From the NCBI GenBank assembly GCA_945869695.1, contig CAMBPV010000014.1:1-44304 (forward strand): 44,304 nt of DNA, read 5' to 3'. Positions 33,107-42,666 of the stretch are shown here, piece by piece. A program made the position numbers and the translations under genes. The notes beneath the pieces are model-generated. The model worked only from the letters and a program-made list of their open reading frames with translations, searched no databases and was not told where the DNA came from. Position 1 is the stretch's first letter. Each line of letters starts with the position of its first letter. The DNA is from Prosthecobacter debontii (lineage in GTDB: Bacteria > Verrucomicrobiota > Verrucomicrobiia > Verrucomicrobiales > Verrucomicrobiaceae).

Positions 33107-35311
33107 TTAGTAAGCGGGCCTGTTTCCAAAAGCCTGGGTCGGCACCGTTATGGGAGATCCCTCGCCATCGGTAAAGTTTCCGAAGGAACTGTGGTTGAAG
33201 TTAGCCGTGTCCGTGAAGACGCTGGTGCCGCTCGGGTTGACGAGCCTGACCGAACCTTCAGCGTCGATGGTGACGGACTTTCCGGCGATGTTGACGGTGT
33301 GGGAGTTCAGGTAATTCGTTCCTGAGAATCGCACCCCGCTGGCCCCTTCACCGTAAAGTCGGGTCAACTGACTGCTACCTGCCTTACCGATTGTTGAATT
33401 TGCAATGAGCAGCTCACCACCCGTGCTGAGGACTCGGGCTTTGACGACGTCCGCATTGACTTGGCTGTCGGTGATGGAGACGTTTCCGTAATCGCTCGAC
33501 ACCTCAAGGGCGAATGCGTCAACGTAGGCTTGGAGCAGTGATGCGTTGCCATTCACCGCAGCTAGGAAGACACTGAGTTGATCACCCTCGGATAAAGCAA
33601 CCAATTGACTTGAATTGCTGATGGTCAGGTTTTCGAGGGCCTTCATTTGGATGAGCGCCCGGGCCCTGATCTGAGACTCTACGACGCTAATGTCTCGACC
33701 GGCATCCATTTTGACCTCGGCCGCCTCAATGGTGGGCGCGTAGGGTGCGTTGGAGAGGACCACAATGTCTCGGCCTGCCACCGCATGGAAGGAACCATCC
33801 GGGAAACTAATCTGAGGCAAACCCTCGGAACCCCCGAAACGCGCGGAGCCCTCGGAGCCCTCGCCAGTGGGGTGGAACCCACCCCCATTGATCGTCACGT
33901 CAGAAGTGGGGCCGGAGGCGTCAAAGAAAACGTGCTGAGGCTGGCCAAGCGTGCCGTTGAGGGAGAAGGAGGAGTCCACGGTAATGGAGCCGCTGCCGGT
34001 GCTGATGACCAATGCATCGACCGAGGGAGGCAAGGTCCAATTATTGCCTCCACCTGCCATCGGGAAACGTTCGCTCACGTCGGCAAAAGTGACATTCCCT
34101 TGGGCGGCGAGAGCGATGTTTCGCGGTCCGACGGATGAATTTACACCGATGTCACCTCCGATGTAAATTTCATCAGCGAGAAAAGCGAACCAATTTCCGT
34201 GGCTGGCAAGAAAGGCATCGACGGGAGTTGGTCCGCCCGATTGGCCGTAGAGGTAGGTGCGGAAGTTACCATCCAGATTGGGCCGGTAGATCGTGCCCTG
34301 CATGGTGATGATGGCATTGGCCAGGTCGCTGTAGGCCGTGGCGTGTGGATTCGTCACAATGCTGGATCCATCGGTAAAGACCACAGTCCCAGGATTCCGA
34401 ATTGGGGTTCCGGGAGGCGAGGCTGTGTTCGGAACGGTGGGATCTGCAGGAGGCTCCTCGTTTCCGCCTCCTGGGTTTCGGTTGTTGGTTTCAGGGGGAG
34501 CGGGTGGCTGGCCTGTTGGAGTCGGCCGTGCTTGAAGGACGATGTTTTTAAAGATCTCCTGCCTAGCTTCATTGGTGAGCGTCACCACGGTTCCGCGACC
34601 GGGAATCTGGAATGCCGTCTTCAGGAGCTCTCCATCTTTCTTCAATTTATCCTGCTCTGCCTGAGCGTCATTCAAATTGGCCACATTGATCGGAGGACCG
34701 AATTCATCGGGGTCGAGCAGTTTGGAGGTCTTTTTGAGTTTTTCGAGATCGACTTGCACCGCCATCGGGAACTCTTTCGCATCAGGTTTCATGATAAGCA
34801 TGTCCCCGGCGCGCAGGGTGGTCATGACACCGGGGCGGTCATTGAAAAACACATCCACTTCACCTTCGAGGACGATGATTTTGATGAAGCCGTCGGGGGT
34901 GTATTCAAACATGACGCTGGTGCCCGTCACGGCAGCGGTTACGGCAGCGGTTCTCACCTTGGCGCCGCCCAGTTGCTTCGGCACTTGAAGGAGGATCACC
35001 CCTTTTTCCAGATTGACGGTGCGGTCTCCGCGGTCGAGTCGGAACACGGAATTGGATCCGATCCGGGTGATGGTCTTGTCCGGAAAGCGCAGCTCAGCGC
35101 GCGATTCGACACCCGTGGAAACGGAGGATTGGCCTGTGATTTTGGTGCCTACTTGAGCGGGCTGCGGTGCCTGCTGGATGGGGAGCACACGCACGTCATT
35201 GATGACGCGGGTGAACTCCGCCTCCTTAAAGCTCGCTGCCTCGGCCGGGACTGCTGCTGCCCAGATCAGTGCGCTCAGGATCAATTTGCCGATTGGAGAT
35301 TTGGTTTTCAT
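33107..35311 (-). CDS. secreted FecR-domain protein with beta-helix-like C-terminal region
   Basis: From the ATG at 35311 (a GTG at 35314 precedes it) the protein has 734 residues and a signal peptide ending near PAEAA. A FecR domain follows (about 55-170: SRAELRFPDKTITRIGSNSV; AAVTGTSVMFEYTPDG; LRAGDMLIMKP). Next come a charged helix, a proline-rich spacer (about 265-310) and some 400 residues of short beta-strand repeats: GNVTFADVSE, VAGRDIVVLSN, GRDISVVESQI, LENLTISNSSQ, GKSVTIDAEG. The repeats resemble the beta-helix of filamentous-haemagglutinin-like adhesins. The FecR domain here is a periplasmic or surface ligand-binding module, not an anti-sigma factor. It lies 21 bp downstream of the beta-barrel gene and is probably co-transcribed with it. 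Confidence 0.9.
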   Translation of the reverse strand: MKTKSPIGKLILSALIWAAAVPAEAASFKEAEFTRVINDVRVLPIQQAPQPAQVGTKITGQSSVSTGVESRAELRFPDKTITRIGSNSVFRLDRGDRTVNLEKGVILLQVPKQLGGAKVRTAAVTAAVTGTSVMFEYTPDGFIKIIVLEGEVDVFFNDRPGVMTTLRAGDMLIMKPDAKEFPMAVQVDLEKLKKTSKLLDPDEFGPPINVANLNDAQAEQDKLKKDGELLKTAFQIPGRGTVVTLTNEARQEIFKNIVLQARPTPTGQPPAPPETNNRNPGGGNEEPPADPTVPNTASPPGTPIRNPGTVVFTDGSSIVTNPHATAYSDLANAIITMQGTIYRPNLDGNFRTYLYGQSGGPTPVDAFLASHGNWFAFLADEIYIGGDIGVNSSVGPRNIALAAQGNVTFADVSERFPMAGGGNNWTLPPSVDALVISTGSGSITVDSSFSLNGTLGQPQHVFFDASGPTSDVTINGGGFHPTGEGSEGSARFGGSEGLPQISFPDGSFHAVAGRDIVVLSNAPYAPTIEAAEVKMDAGRDISVVESQIRARALIQMKALENLTISNSSQLVALSEGDQLSVFLAAVNGNASLLQAYVDAFALEVSSDYGNVSITDSQVNADVVKARVLSTGGELLIANSTIGKAGSSQLTRLYGEGASGVRFSGTNYLNSHTVNIAGKSVTIDAEGSVRLVNPSGTSVFTDTANFNHSSFGNFTDGEGSPITVPTQAFGNRPAY

Positions 35312-35332
35312 CACAGATTCGGATTTTGGGTT

Positions 35333-36292
35333 TTAGAAGCGGAGTTTCAGACCGAGGCCACCTCCGACGGAGCCGGCCTCATATTCGAAGAATTCGATGT
35401 TTGAATCATTGAGACTCAGATTAGCAGTGGCGTAGAGGTCGATCCACTTTTTGGGCGAGTACGTCAGAGAGGCGCCGATGATTTGAAGCTGATCCTGGCG
35501 ATCCACTTCACGGTAGTCAAAGTAGGTGTAGCGGTAGGTCGCGGCGAAGACCAAGTTCCGCATGATTTTGAAGCGGTAGGTGAGCTCGCCAATGTATTGA
35601 TTCCGGAAAAGTTGATCCAGGTCCGTGGATACATCCCAGTCTCCCAAAATACTGATTTGGACACTGTTCAGTCGATCAATCAGAAAGATCTTTTGCACGC
35701 CAGCCTTCACAGAGAAGCTGTTCAGGAGTTCCTCCCCAAAGTCATCCCCGGTGATGCGGAGGTAGTTAAACTGGGCAAAGAATAGAGCATTCGAGAGCCG
35801 AGGCTCGACATAAAGAAGACTGGCGCTCAGGTCCATGGACTCGTAGTTGAGGAGATCAAACTGATCGTAGCGGATGATCTGCTGCTGAAAGTCGAAGTCT
35901 GCATATAGCCTTTTGGTGATCCTTGGTTGGTAGCCGAATCCGATGCGGCCATTCCAAAACCAGTCCTCGACTTCAAAGATGGGCGTGTTGGCAGCATTGT
36001 TGGTCCAGAATCCAGAAAGGTCGGCGTAAGCGCGGAACCAGTCTTCTTTCTGCGCGTTTTTAAGGATGAGCTGCGTGCCGAGATCGGAGTCACCGGGCGA
36101 CTGGGGCGCAAATGCATTTTCCTCATCCAGTCGGAGAGTGTTGAGGTCTTGGGATTCGCCCAAGGTGGGTCCATTACCGAGGTCCTTGACGCCCTCATTT
36201 AATCGAGACCTATCCAATTGCCCCATCGCCACAGAGTGACAAAGTGTAGCGACTACCAATAAGACTGATCCGAATCTAGAATGTGTTTTCAT
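35333..36292 (-). CDS. outer-membrane beta-barrel protein
   Basis: From the ATG at 36292 the product has 319 residues, with a signal peptide (MKTHSRFGSVLLVVATLCH, cleavage near AMGQ). The mature part alternates amphipathic strands with turns, for example IGFGYQPRITKRLYADFDFQ, FFAQFNYLRITGDDFG, LVFAATYRYTYFDYREV and IDLYATANLSLNDSN. It ends LGLKLRF, with the C-terminal Phe favoured for outer-membrane barrel assembly. About 12-14 strands seem possible. It could be a porin-like channel or the outer-membrane partner that secretes or anchors the FecR/beta-helix protein encoded next. That link is inferred from the 21-bp spacing. Confidence 0.85.
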   Translation of the reverse strand: MKTHSRFGSVLLVVATLCHSVAMGQLDRSRLNEGVKDLGNGPTLGESQDLNTLRLDEENAFAPQSPGDSDLGTQLILKNAQKEDWFRAYADLSGFWTNNAANTPIFEVEDWFWNGRIGFGYQPRITKRLYADFDFQQQIIRYDQFDLLNYESMDLSASLLYVEPRLSNALFFAQFNYLRITGDDFGEELLNSFSVKAGVQKIFLIDRLNSVQISILGDWDVSTDLDQLFRNQYIGELTYRFKIMRNLVFAATYRYTYFDYREVDRQDQLQIIGASLTYSPKKWIDLYATANLSLNDSNIEFFEYEAGSVGGGLGLKLRF

Positions 36293-36412
36293 CAAAGGAG
36301 ATTTGTGCTGATCATAGGGGGTCCGATTCCGGGCGTCAATCTTCATCGACTCCCGTTTGACAACGCAGAGGCCTCTCTTGAAGCTACGGGCGTGCCATCT
36401 TGGTTAAATTAA
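36293..36412. promoter_or_regulatory. divergent promoter region between beta-barrel and CHASE2 cyclase genes
   Basis: These 120 bp separate two divergent start codons and must hold both promoters. A perfect 10-bp palindrome, AGAGGCCTCT, occupies 36367-36376. I see no clear sigma-70 boxes or CRP-like site (TGTGA-N6-TCACA). Confidence 0.35.
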
Positions 36413-38587
36413 ATGAGCAAAGCCGCCCCCAGGAGACTTCCAGCCAAAAAGCGTGCGTGGGTTCTCAGCCTGATCGCTCTCATCGTGGCATCGACACTGT
36501 CGGTCGTGCACTACCACAGGGATGCAGAGCGAAATACGGAAGCCGAAGAAGAGCAGGGATCCCTGACCCAGGGTATCCAAGCCATAGACGGGATACTGGA
36601 CGCGTGGGAATGGCGGAATTACGACAAAGTGCAGCTCAATGGTGTCAAAGCCCAGCCCGACCCTGACATCGTCGTTTTAGGTATCGATGACGCGAGTCTC
36701 GATATCCAAAACTCCTCTGCGCTGCCTGAGGAGATCGAGAAATCACGCGCCCTTCAATTGATGATCGGCTGGCCTTGGTCCCGGGAGGTCTATGCCCATG
36801 TGTTGGATCGCCTGTTCACAGCGGGTGCGCGCACCGTCGTCATCGATCTCATCTTTCCCGGCCCCTCCAACAGTGCCCCTGAGGGAGACATCGTGTTTGC
36901 CAAGGCCTTGGAAAAGTACAAGGGTCGGGTCGTTCTCGGTGCTGATTTTGTCCCGTCCGCCAGTGGTGGGCAGGAGAGTGATTCCCTCTCACTTCCCTGG
37001 GATGGATTCGTCCCGCAGACTTGGCCTGCGGATGAGCGCGTCGGCTTTGTGACCTTCCCTGCGGACGATGATGGCATCATCCGGCGGGCGCAGTTTTTCC
37101 GTTCGGACACGGGTGAGCCGGAGCGGGGTCTTCCATCACTGGCCGCCTCCGTCATGCGACTTCAGGGGAAACCTCAAATGATCCCGCTGGACCAACCCGA
37201 CTACCTTTTCCGGTACAGTGATGCCCGTGCCTATATGCATTATCCGCTGCATGACATTTTCATTCCCGATATCTGGGAGAGTAACTTCGGTGGCGGATCC
37301 TTCTTTAAGGGCAAGACCGTTTTCATCGGCCCGGTAGCCCGGCAGCAACAGGACACGAAAGAAACTCCGGTCGGAACCCTCCACGGTGTTCAGGTTCACG
37401 CACACGCCCTAGGTGCTCTGAAGAGCGGCCTCTTTCTCAAGAAAACCTCACTCGATCTGCGGCTCACCCTCCTCGTTTTCATGACGGTGTCGGCAGCTCT
37501 GCTGGTCTTCTTTTTGCGGCGCCCCATGGCTTGTCTTTTGATCCTCTTGGGTGGGATCGCGCTCGCCGCAGTCGTGCAGATCCTTTCGTTTAATCACCTC
37601 TCACTTGTGCTTCCGATGGCCGTCCCGACGCTGGCTATGGGGCTGACGGGGTTCACGGGACTGACGTTTGATTTCATGATGGAGCGGAAGCAAAAACAGG
37701 CCTTCCTCCGCGCCATCACCCGTTACTTTTCTCCTGACATGTCTGCCGAGATCCTGCGTGATCCGGATGACTATTACAAAGCGCTCGAAGGAGCCAGCCG
37801 CACCATCACCCTCCTTTTTTCAGATGTGCGTGGCTTTACGAGCATGTCAGAGACCTCCGAGCCGAAAGCGCTGGTGGGCCAACTCAATGAGTACCTTCAG
37901 AGCATGGTGGACATCGTCTTCCGGCATCGGGGCAGCATTGATAAATTCATCGGTGACGCCGTGATGGCTGTCTGGGGGCGGCTGCGGAATGAGGGCAGTG
38001 AAGAAGCACTCAATCAAGACGCGCTCGCCGGCGTCGGTGCTGCCGTGGATATGCGGGAGGAACTGGTGCGGCTGAATGAAGGCTGGAAGTCCCGAGGCAT
38101 GGAGCCGCTGGCCTTTGGGATCGGCGTTCATCAGGGGGATGCGATCGTGGGCGACATCGGGTCCAATCAAAGGAAGGAATTCACCGCCATCGGAGACTCC
38201 GTGAACTCCTCCGCCCGACTCGAGAGTGCCACCAAGCAATACGGCGTGGATCTCCTCATTAGCGATGCCGTGCGGCATCGGGTCAGTGAGCACTTCATCT
38301 GCCGCGCCGCGGACCTCGTTCGGGTGAAGGGGAAAACCAAACCCTTGGAGATTTTCACCGTCATCGGTCGAAAGGGGCAGGCTTGTCCTCCAGCGCTTGA
38401 GTTTTATGAGCAAGCCGTCCGCCTATTCAGAGCGGGCCAATTTCAAGAAGCGCTCGCTGAGCTATCGAACGCCCAGTCTGGCGGCCTGGATGACAGTCTG
38501 ACTCATCTTTACCAGGAGCGCTGCCAGGAACTCATCTCCCACCCACCGGAGGCATGGGATGGTGTGTGGACGATGACCAAAAAATAG
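36413..38587 (+). CDS. CHASE2-domain adenylate/guanylate cyclase
   Basis: A 724-residue membrane receptor cyclase. It has one N-terminal membrane helix (about 14-33), then a periplasmic CHASE2 domain (about 45-345: DIVVLGIDDASLDIQ; ARTVVIDLIFPGPSN; FFKGKTVFIGPVARQQQDT). A cluster of three membrane helices follows (about 355-425), then a class III cyclase catalytic domain. Both metal-binding Asp residues are present, D471 in LLFSDVRGFTSM and D515 in KFIGDAVMAVWG, with K511 and T591 (KEFTAIGDSVN) at purine-contact positions. This suggests active cyclase, probably making cAMP. CHASE2 senses an unknown envelope signal. Its divergent neighbours, a beta-barrel and a FecR-domain protein, could provide that signal. 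Confidence 0.94.
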   Translation: MSKAAPRRLPAKKRAWVLSLIALIVASTLSVVHYHRDAERNTEAEEEQGSLTQGIQAIDGILDAWEWRNYDKVQLNGVKAQPDPDIVVLGIDDASLDIQNSSALPEEIEKSRALQLMIGWPWSREVYAHVLDRLFTAGARTVVIDLIFPGPSNSAPEGDIVFAKALEKYKGRVVLGADFVPSASGGQESDSLSLPWDGFVPQTWPADERVGFVTFPADDDGIIRRAQFFRSDTGEPERGLPSLAASVMRLQGKPQMIPLDQPDYLFRYSDARAYMHYPLHDIFIPDIWESNFGGGSFFKGKTVFIGPVARQQQDTKETPVGTLHGVQVHAHALGALKSGLFLKKTSLDLRLTLLVFMTVSAALLVFFLRRPMACLLILLGGIALAAVVQILSFNHLSLVLPMAVPTLAMGLTGFTGLTFDFMMERKQKQAFLRAITRYFSPDMSAEILRDPDDYYKALEGASRTITLLFSDVRGFTSMSETSEPKALVGQLNEYLQSMVDIVFRHRGSIDKFIGDAVMAVWGRLRNEGSEEALNQDALAGVGAAVDMREELVRLNEGWKSRGMEPLAFGIGVHQGDAIVGDIGSNQRKEFTAIGDSVNSSARLESATKQYGVDLLISDAVRHRVSEHFICRAADLVRVKGKTKPLEIFTVIGRKGQACPPALEFYEQAVRLFRAGQFQEALAELSNAQSGGLDDSLTHLYQERCQELISHPPEAWDGVWTMTKK

Positions 38588-38618
38588 GCTTGGGCCCGGC
38601 GAACTCCGCTTTTTGAAA

Positions 38619-39839
38619 TCAGGCTTTGTTCGGGCTCCAGCGGTTCAGCACCCGCACCGCGACAGCCAAAGAGATGAGCGTGAGGACGCCCGCGATGATG
38701 AAGGCCAAGCCGGGAAAATGAAGCGATCCATGCGTGCCCAGACTGGCCGCAAAGATCCACGTCCAGACCAGGGGACCTATGACGCCCGCGACGCTGGCCA
38801 GACTGTTCAGCGCACCCTGCACCGCGCCTTGCTCATCGGCCGGGACTGCCTGTGAAATCAGAGACTGCTCAGCCGGACCCGCCACGCCCCCGATGCTCCC
38901 GAGAATGATCGTCACAAAAATCATCCACCCCTCAGTCGCCAGCCCATAGCACACCATGGCCACGGACATCAAACCCAGTCCAAAAAGCACGGCCTTCCGT
39001 TCCCCCATTCGGCGGATGATGTTTCCCGCCAGCGCCCCTTGAACGATCGCCGAGGTCAAGCCGACGACGCAGAGTGAAAGACCCACCGTCCGGGTTGACC
39101 ATCCGTAGCGAAAACCCGTGTAAAGCACCCAGAGGCTCGGGTAGATATTGTGGGACAGGTTCATCAAGAACTGAGCACCGGCGAGCCCAGACACCACGGG
39201 CCAGCGCGCGAGAGCGGCCAAGGATTTGAATGGATTCACGGAGAGCCAATCGAAAGCCCGGCGATTTTCGGGAGTCAGAGATTCAGGTAGAACAAAGACT
39301 CCATAGATCCAGTTGAGCGCCGTGACACCCGCAGCCACCAGGAAGGGCAGTCGCAGCCCGAACTCACCCAATAACCCACCCACCGCCGGACCCGCAATGA
39401 ATCCCAGACCAAACGCCGCCCCGATCATGCCAAAACCCGCTGCCCGTTTTTCCGGAGACGTCACATCCGCGATGTAAGCACTGGCAGCAGAGAAATTCGC
39501 CGCGGTGATCCCCGAGATGATCCGTCCCACAAAAAGCCAAACCATGCTCGGTGCCCATGCCAGCAGGAGGTAATCCAAAGCCGAGCCCAGCAGAGAAACC
39601 AGAATCACCGGCCGCCGACCGAACCGATCCGACAGGCTCCCTAAAATGGGCGAAAAGATAAACTGCATCAGAGCATACAGCGCCCCTAGCCAACCCACCG
39701 CGTGAGAGGCCGCCTCCACACTCCCGCCCTGAAGCTCCTCCACCAATCCCGGCAGCACCGGCACCACCAGCCCGATCCCGAAAATATCGAGGAACAAGGT
39801 GATGAAGATAAAGATCACTGCCGGCTGCGGTCGTGGCAT
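38619..39839 (-). CDS. MFS transporter, TCR/Tet-type exporter family
   Basis: A 406-residue, twelve-helix major facilitator of the drug:H+ antiporter-1 type. It begins IFIFITLFLDIFGIGLVVPV, the usual TetA-like opening (D then G...VxPVLP). The loop 2-3 motif is GSLSDRFGRRPVILVSLLGS and helix 4-5 has GRIISGITAANFSAASAYIA with DVTSPEKRAAGFGMIG. The later SLISQAVPADEQGAVQGALN is also seen in TetA relatives. It probably exports a small molecule, but most such homologues do not confer tetracycline resistance, so I make no resistance claim. It converges on the cyclase gene with 31 bp between ends. Confidence 0.9.
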   Translation of the reverse strand: MPRPQPAVIFIFITLFLDIFGIGLVVPVLPGLVEELQGGSVEAASHAVGWLGALYALMQFIFSPILGSLSDRFGRRPVILVSLLGSALDYLLLAWAPSMVWLFVGRIISGITAANFSAASAYIADVTSPEKRAAGFGMIGAAFGLGFIAGPAVGGLLGEFGLRLPFLVAAGVTALNWIYGVFVLPESLTPENRRAFDWLSVNPFKSLAALARWPVVSGLAGAQFLMNLSHNIYPSLWVLYTGFRYGWSTRTVGLSLCVVGLTSAIVQGALAGNIIRRMGERKAVLFGLGLMSVAMVCYGLATEGWMIFVTIILGSIGGVAGPAEQSLISQAVPADEQGAVQGALNSLASVAGVIGPLVWTWIFAASLGTHGSLHFPGLAFIIAGVLTLISLAVAVRVLNRWSPNKA

Positions 39840-40019
39840 CCTCAGCCCCTAGAGGTTTTTGCATCGTTTGCAACTGTCTCCGAAAATGGATCAGCGAAGG
39901 CACCCTTATCCCAGAGGTTGCTTTGAGCCCTTGGGCGGGATATGGAGGGAGGTGCATTGGGCGGTTGGGTTTTCTGATTGGCGAACTCTGTGAGGACCGA
40001 TGCGTTTTTTGACTGACTG
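39840..40019. other. divergent intergenic region, MFS exporter / rsmC
   Basis: These 180 bp lie between two divergent start codons. I see no gene, strong promoter boxes, inverted repeat or regulator gene in them. Confidence 0.4.
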
Positions 40020-41072
40020 ATGAATCCTGCTCTTGAATCCCTTTTCGTAGCTCTCGACCATGAACCTTCTCTCGACTCGGGAGGGAAGTTGGCTTTCCTT
40101 CGGGCTCATGCGCATCAGGAGCTGGAGCGCTTCAAGGGGCGACTGACCTGTGCGCAGGATTTTAAACCGCGTGAGACGGCGCTGGAGCGCAGTGGGATCA
40201 AGGTGGCGGAAAAAATGGAGGGTGGATACTCTCTGGTGATGTTGCTGCCGGAGCGGCAGAAGGAGATGACGCTTTCTGATCTGGCGCGTGCGCATGACCT
40301 GCTGGAAGACGGAGGGATGCTTCTGTGCTCTCTGCCGAATGACTGGGGTGCGAAGCGCTTTGAGGGAAAACTCAAGGAGGTGGCGGGCTCGGTGGGCACG
40401 CTTTCGAAGAACCGGTGCCGCACGTTCTGGGCTAAAAAGAGCGCGGACTGGAATCAGGAAATGCTGACCGAGTGGCGGGCCGGAGGTGAGTTTCGCAAGG
40501 TGGTGGATGATCGCTTTTGGTCGGTGCCGGGTCTCTTTGCTTGGGATCGCATTGATACGGGCTCTCGCCTGCTGACAGAGAATTTGCCTGCGGAGATTTC
40601 CGGTCAGGTGGCGGATCTCGGGGTGGGCTGGGGTTTCTTGAGCGATTTCATTTTACGCAATCGGCCGGGTGTGACGGAGTTGGATGTTTATGACGCGGAT
40701 GGTCGGGCCATCGAGGCGGCCAAGATGAATCTGACGGGTGTGAACCCTCGGGCGCGGGTGCGGTATTACTGGCACAATGTGACCAAGGGGCTGAATCGGC
40801 AGGGTTATGACTGGATCATTTCAAATCCGCCCTTCCATGAGACACGTCAGCCTGATCCGGTGATTGGGATGCGTTTCCTCGTGGCGGCCGCTTTGGCGCT
40901 GAAGCCTGAGGGGAAACTGTGGATCGTGGCGAATAAACATCTGCCGTATGAGAAACTCATGAAGGAGGGTTTTGCGGAGACATCCGTGGTGCTGCAGCAG
41001 GATGGGTACAAGATTCTCATGGGCTCTCATCCCAATCCGATCCAGGAGATGCCCGAGCGCAAAAAGCGCTGA
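40020..41072 (+). CDS. rsmC: 16S rRNA (guanine-N2) methyltransferase RsmC-like
   Basis: The 350-residue protein matches RsmC, which methylates G1207 of 16S rRNA in the 30S subunit with SAM. As in E. coli RsmC (343 residues), two methyltransferase-like halves are present. The N-terminal half is degenerate, with DLARAHDLLEDGGMLLCSLP and KNRCRTFWAKK. The C-terminal half is catalytic: GLFAWDRIDTGSRLLTENLP, the SAM loop VADLGVGWGFLSDFIL, YDADGRAIEAAKMNL, and the catalytic WIISNPPFHETRQPD (NPPFH). A closing KLWIVANKHLPYEKLM is also typical. The ATG at 40020 has no ribosome-binding site. Confidence 0.9.
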   Translation: MNPALESLFVALDHEPSLDSGGKLAFLRAHAHQELERFKGRLTCAQDFKPRETALERSGIKVAEKMEGGYSLVMLLPERQKEMTLSDLARAHDLLEDGGMLLCSLPNDWGAKRFEGKLKEVAGSVGTLSKNRCRTFWAKKSADWNQEMLTEWRAGGEFRKVVDDRFWSVPGLFAWDRIDTGSRLLTENLPAEISGQVADLGVGWGFLSDFILRNRPGVTELDVYDADGRAIEAAKMNLTGVNPRARVRYYWHNVTKGLNRQGYDWIISNPPFHETRQPDPVIGMRFLVAAALALKPEGKLWIVANKHLPYEKLMKEGFAETSVVLQQDGYKILMGSHPNPIQEMPERKKR

Positions 41073-41137
41073 GGTTTCTGAGGCAGCAAGAGTGAGGAGG
41101 GCGGCGGCGTTGGTCTGGTCACTCACGCTCACTCCCC

Positions 41138-42568
41138 ATGAATGCTCACCCTCTTTCTCGTCGTCGATTTCTCACAAACACAGGATTGGCGGCTGCGTCG
41201 TCGATCGGTTTTCCGGCGATCGTCAGTTGCAAATCACCCAATGAAAAACTGAACCTGGTGTTCATCGGTGTGGGAGGCCGCGGCGCTTCGAACATCAAGG
41301 ACACCGTCGGCGTTTCCCTCTGGCCGGGCAAAGACCAGCAGAAGAAAGATCAACCCACGCTGGAGAGTACGGCGATGGAGCCCACGGAAAACGTGGTGGC
41401 GGTGTGCGACGTGAATGGTCAGAATCTGGGGCGCGCGAAGGAGACATTTTCGGGCGCGAAGAGTTTTTCGGATTTTCGCAAGCTCTACGACACGCTGAAG
41501 GACTCCGAGTTTGATGCGGTGGTGGTCAGCACGACTGAGCACACGCACGCGTATGCCACGCTGCCGGCGTTGCTGCGGAAGAAGGCGGTTTATTGTGAGA
41601 AGCCTCTGACGCGTGATGTGCATGAGGCGCGTGTGATTCGCGAGGCGGCGGCCAAAGCCGGAGTGCCGACGCAGATGGGAACTCAGATCCATGGCTCTTC
41701 GAATTACCGGCGTGTGGTGGAACTCATCCAAAGCGGAGCCATCGGGAAAGTAACGGAGGCGCATGTGTGCGTGTCGCGAGCGTGGGGACATCAGACGAAG
41801 GAGGACGCGGAACTTTACAAGGACCTGCTATTTGTCGATAAGCGCCCGAAAGAGGAGCAAACACCGCCGCCTTATTTGGACTGGGATCTGTGGCTGGGAC
41901 CTGCGCCGTATCGGCCTTATCACGAGGTCTATTTCCCTGGGCCCAAATGGTATCGGTGGTGGGACTTTGGCAACGGGACGATGAGTGATCTCGGCAGCCA
42001 TTGGAACGATCTCCCCTGGTGGGCGCTGAAGCTGGATGCGCCACTGACGATCGAGGCTTTTTCAGATCTTCCCGCCCATCCCGAGATCGCTCCGGCCTCG
42101 ATGAGCGCGGTTTATGAATACGGACCACGTGGCGACTTGCCTGCTTGTCGCGTGCATTGGCATCAGGGGAAAAATAAACCTGAGGTGTGGAAGAAGGACC
42201 CCTTCATCCGTCAGTGGAGCAGCGGCGTGCTCTTCATCGGGGACAAAGGGATGCTGCTCTCCGACTACGGAAAACATGTGCTGCTGCCAGAGGAGAAGTT
42301 TAAAGAATTTCAGCGACCTGCGCCTTTCATCGCGGACTCGCCCGGCCAACACAAGGAGTGGCTCCAAGCGATCCGCCATGGCACGCCGACGGGTAGCCCT
42401 TTTGATACTTACTCAGGCCCGCTGACGGAGGCGAATCATCTCGGGAATGTGGCGTTCCGAGCCGGGAAGAAGATCGAGTGGGATGCGGTGAACATGAAGA
42501 TCAAAAACGCACCCGAGGCCGAGCGCTTCCTGAAACGCGAGCCGAGGCAGGGCTGGAGCTTGGGGTGA
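41138..42568 (+). CDS. Tat-exported Gfo/Idh/MocA family oxidoreductase
   Basis: A 476-residue NAD(P)-dependent oxidoreductase of the Gfo/Idh/MocA family. It starts with a Tat signal ([20 protein letters not shown]) followed by a possible lipobox ending IVSC, so it may be a Tat-exported lipoprotein. The Rossmann loop is [14 protein letters not shown], and the family EKP motif is [22 protein letters not shown]-terminal beta-sheet domain binds the sugar-like substrate. Many such exported relatives in Planctomycetes and Verrucomicrobia have unknown sugar or cyclitol substrates. The last codons (GWSLG, TGA) lie in a 21-bp sequence that recurs after the next gene. Confidence 0.92.
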   Translation: MNAHPLSRRRFLTNTGLAAASSIGFPAIVSCKSPNEKLNLVFIGVGGRGASNIKDTVGVSLWPGKDQQKKDQPTLESTAMEPTENVVAVCDVNGQNLGRAKETFSGAKSFSDFRKLYDTLKDSEFDAVVVSTTEHTHAYATLPALLRKKAVYCEKPLTRDVHEARVIREAAAKAGVPTQMGTQIHGSSNYRRVVELIQSGAIGKVTEAHVCVSRAWGHQTKEDAELYKDLLFVDKRPKEEQTPPPYLDWDLWLGPAPYRPYHEVYFPGPKWYRWWDFGNGTMSDLGSHWNDLPWWALKLDAPLTIEAFSDLPAHPEIAPASMSAVYEYGPRGDLPACRVHWHQGKNKPEVWKKDPFIRQWSSGVLFIGDKGMLLSDYGKHVLLPEEKFKEFQRPAPFIADSPGQHKEWLQAIRHGTPTGSPFDTYSGPLTEANHLGNVAFRAGKKIEWDAVNMKIKNAPEAERFLKREPRQGWSLG

Positions 42569-42571
42569 GAG
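42551..42571 (+). repeat. 21-bp direct repeat, left copy
   Basis: GGCTGGAGCTTGGGGTGAGA plus a final G spans the last five codons and stop of the Gfo/Idh/MocA gene and 3 bp beyond. An identical 21-bp copy lies at 43473-43493, just after the DUF4058 gene. Sequences outside the 21 bp do not match. Confidence 0.85.
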
Positions 42572-42666
42572 GGATGCCTGGTCGATCTCGTGAGCGGCAA
42601 CATCACTCGGCTTCATGACAGGCGCATCATCATTGCAACCACAACAGCGAAGGCTAAATTGCAGCC

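Noticed and set aside
33107-35311. FecR-type anti-sigma regulator of iron uptake
   Set aside because: The protein has an N-terminal signal peptide, a very long beta-repeat tail, and no adjacent ECF sigma factor or TonB receptor gene.
34199-35404. 401-codon plus-strand frame opposite the FecR-domain gene
   Set aside because: It runs antisense across a gene with clear signal peptide and FecR domain, and its sequence shows no domain. Other long antisense frames (1630-2427, 29300-30262, 30204-31172) were dismissed for the same reason.
38619-39839. Tetracycline resistance gene tet(A)
   Set aside because: The protein is of the TetA-like MFS family, but such homologues are common in environmental bacteria with other substrates, and no tetR-type repressor gene is next to it.
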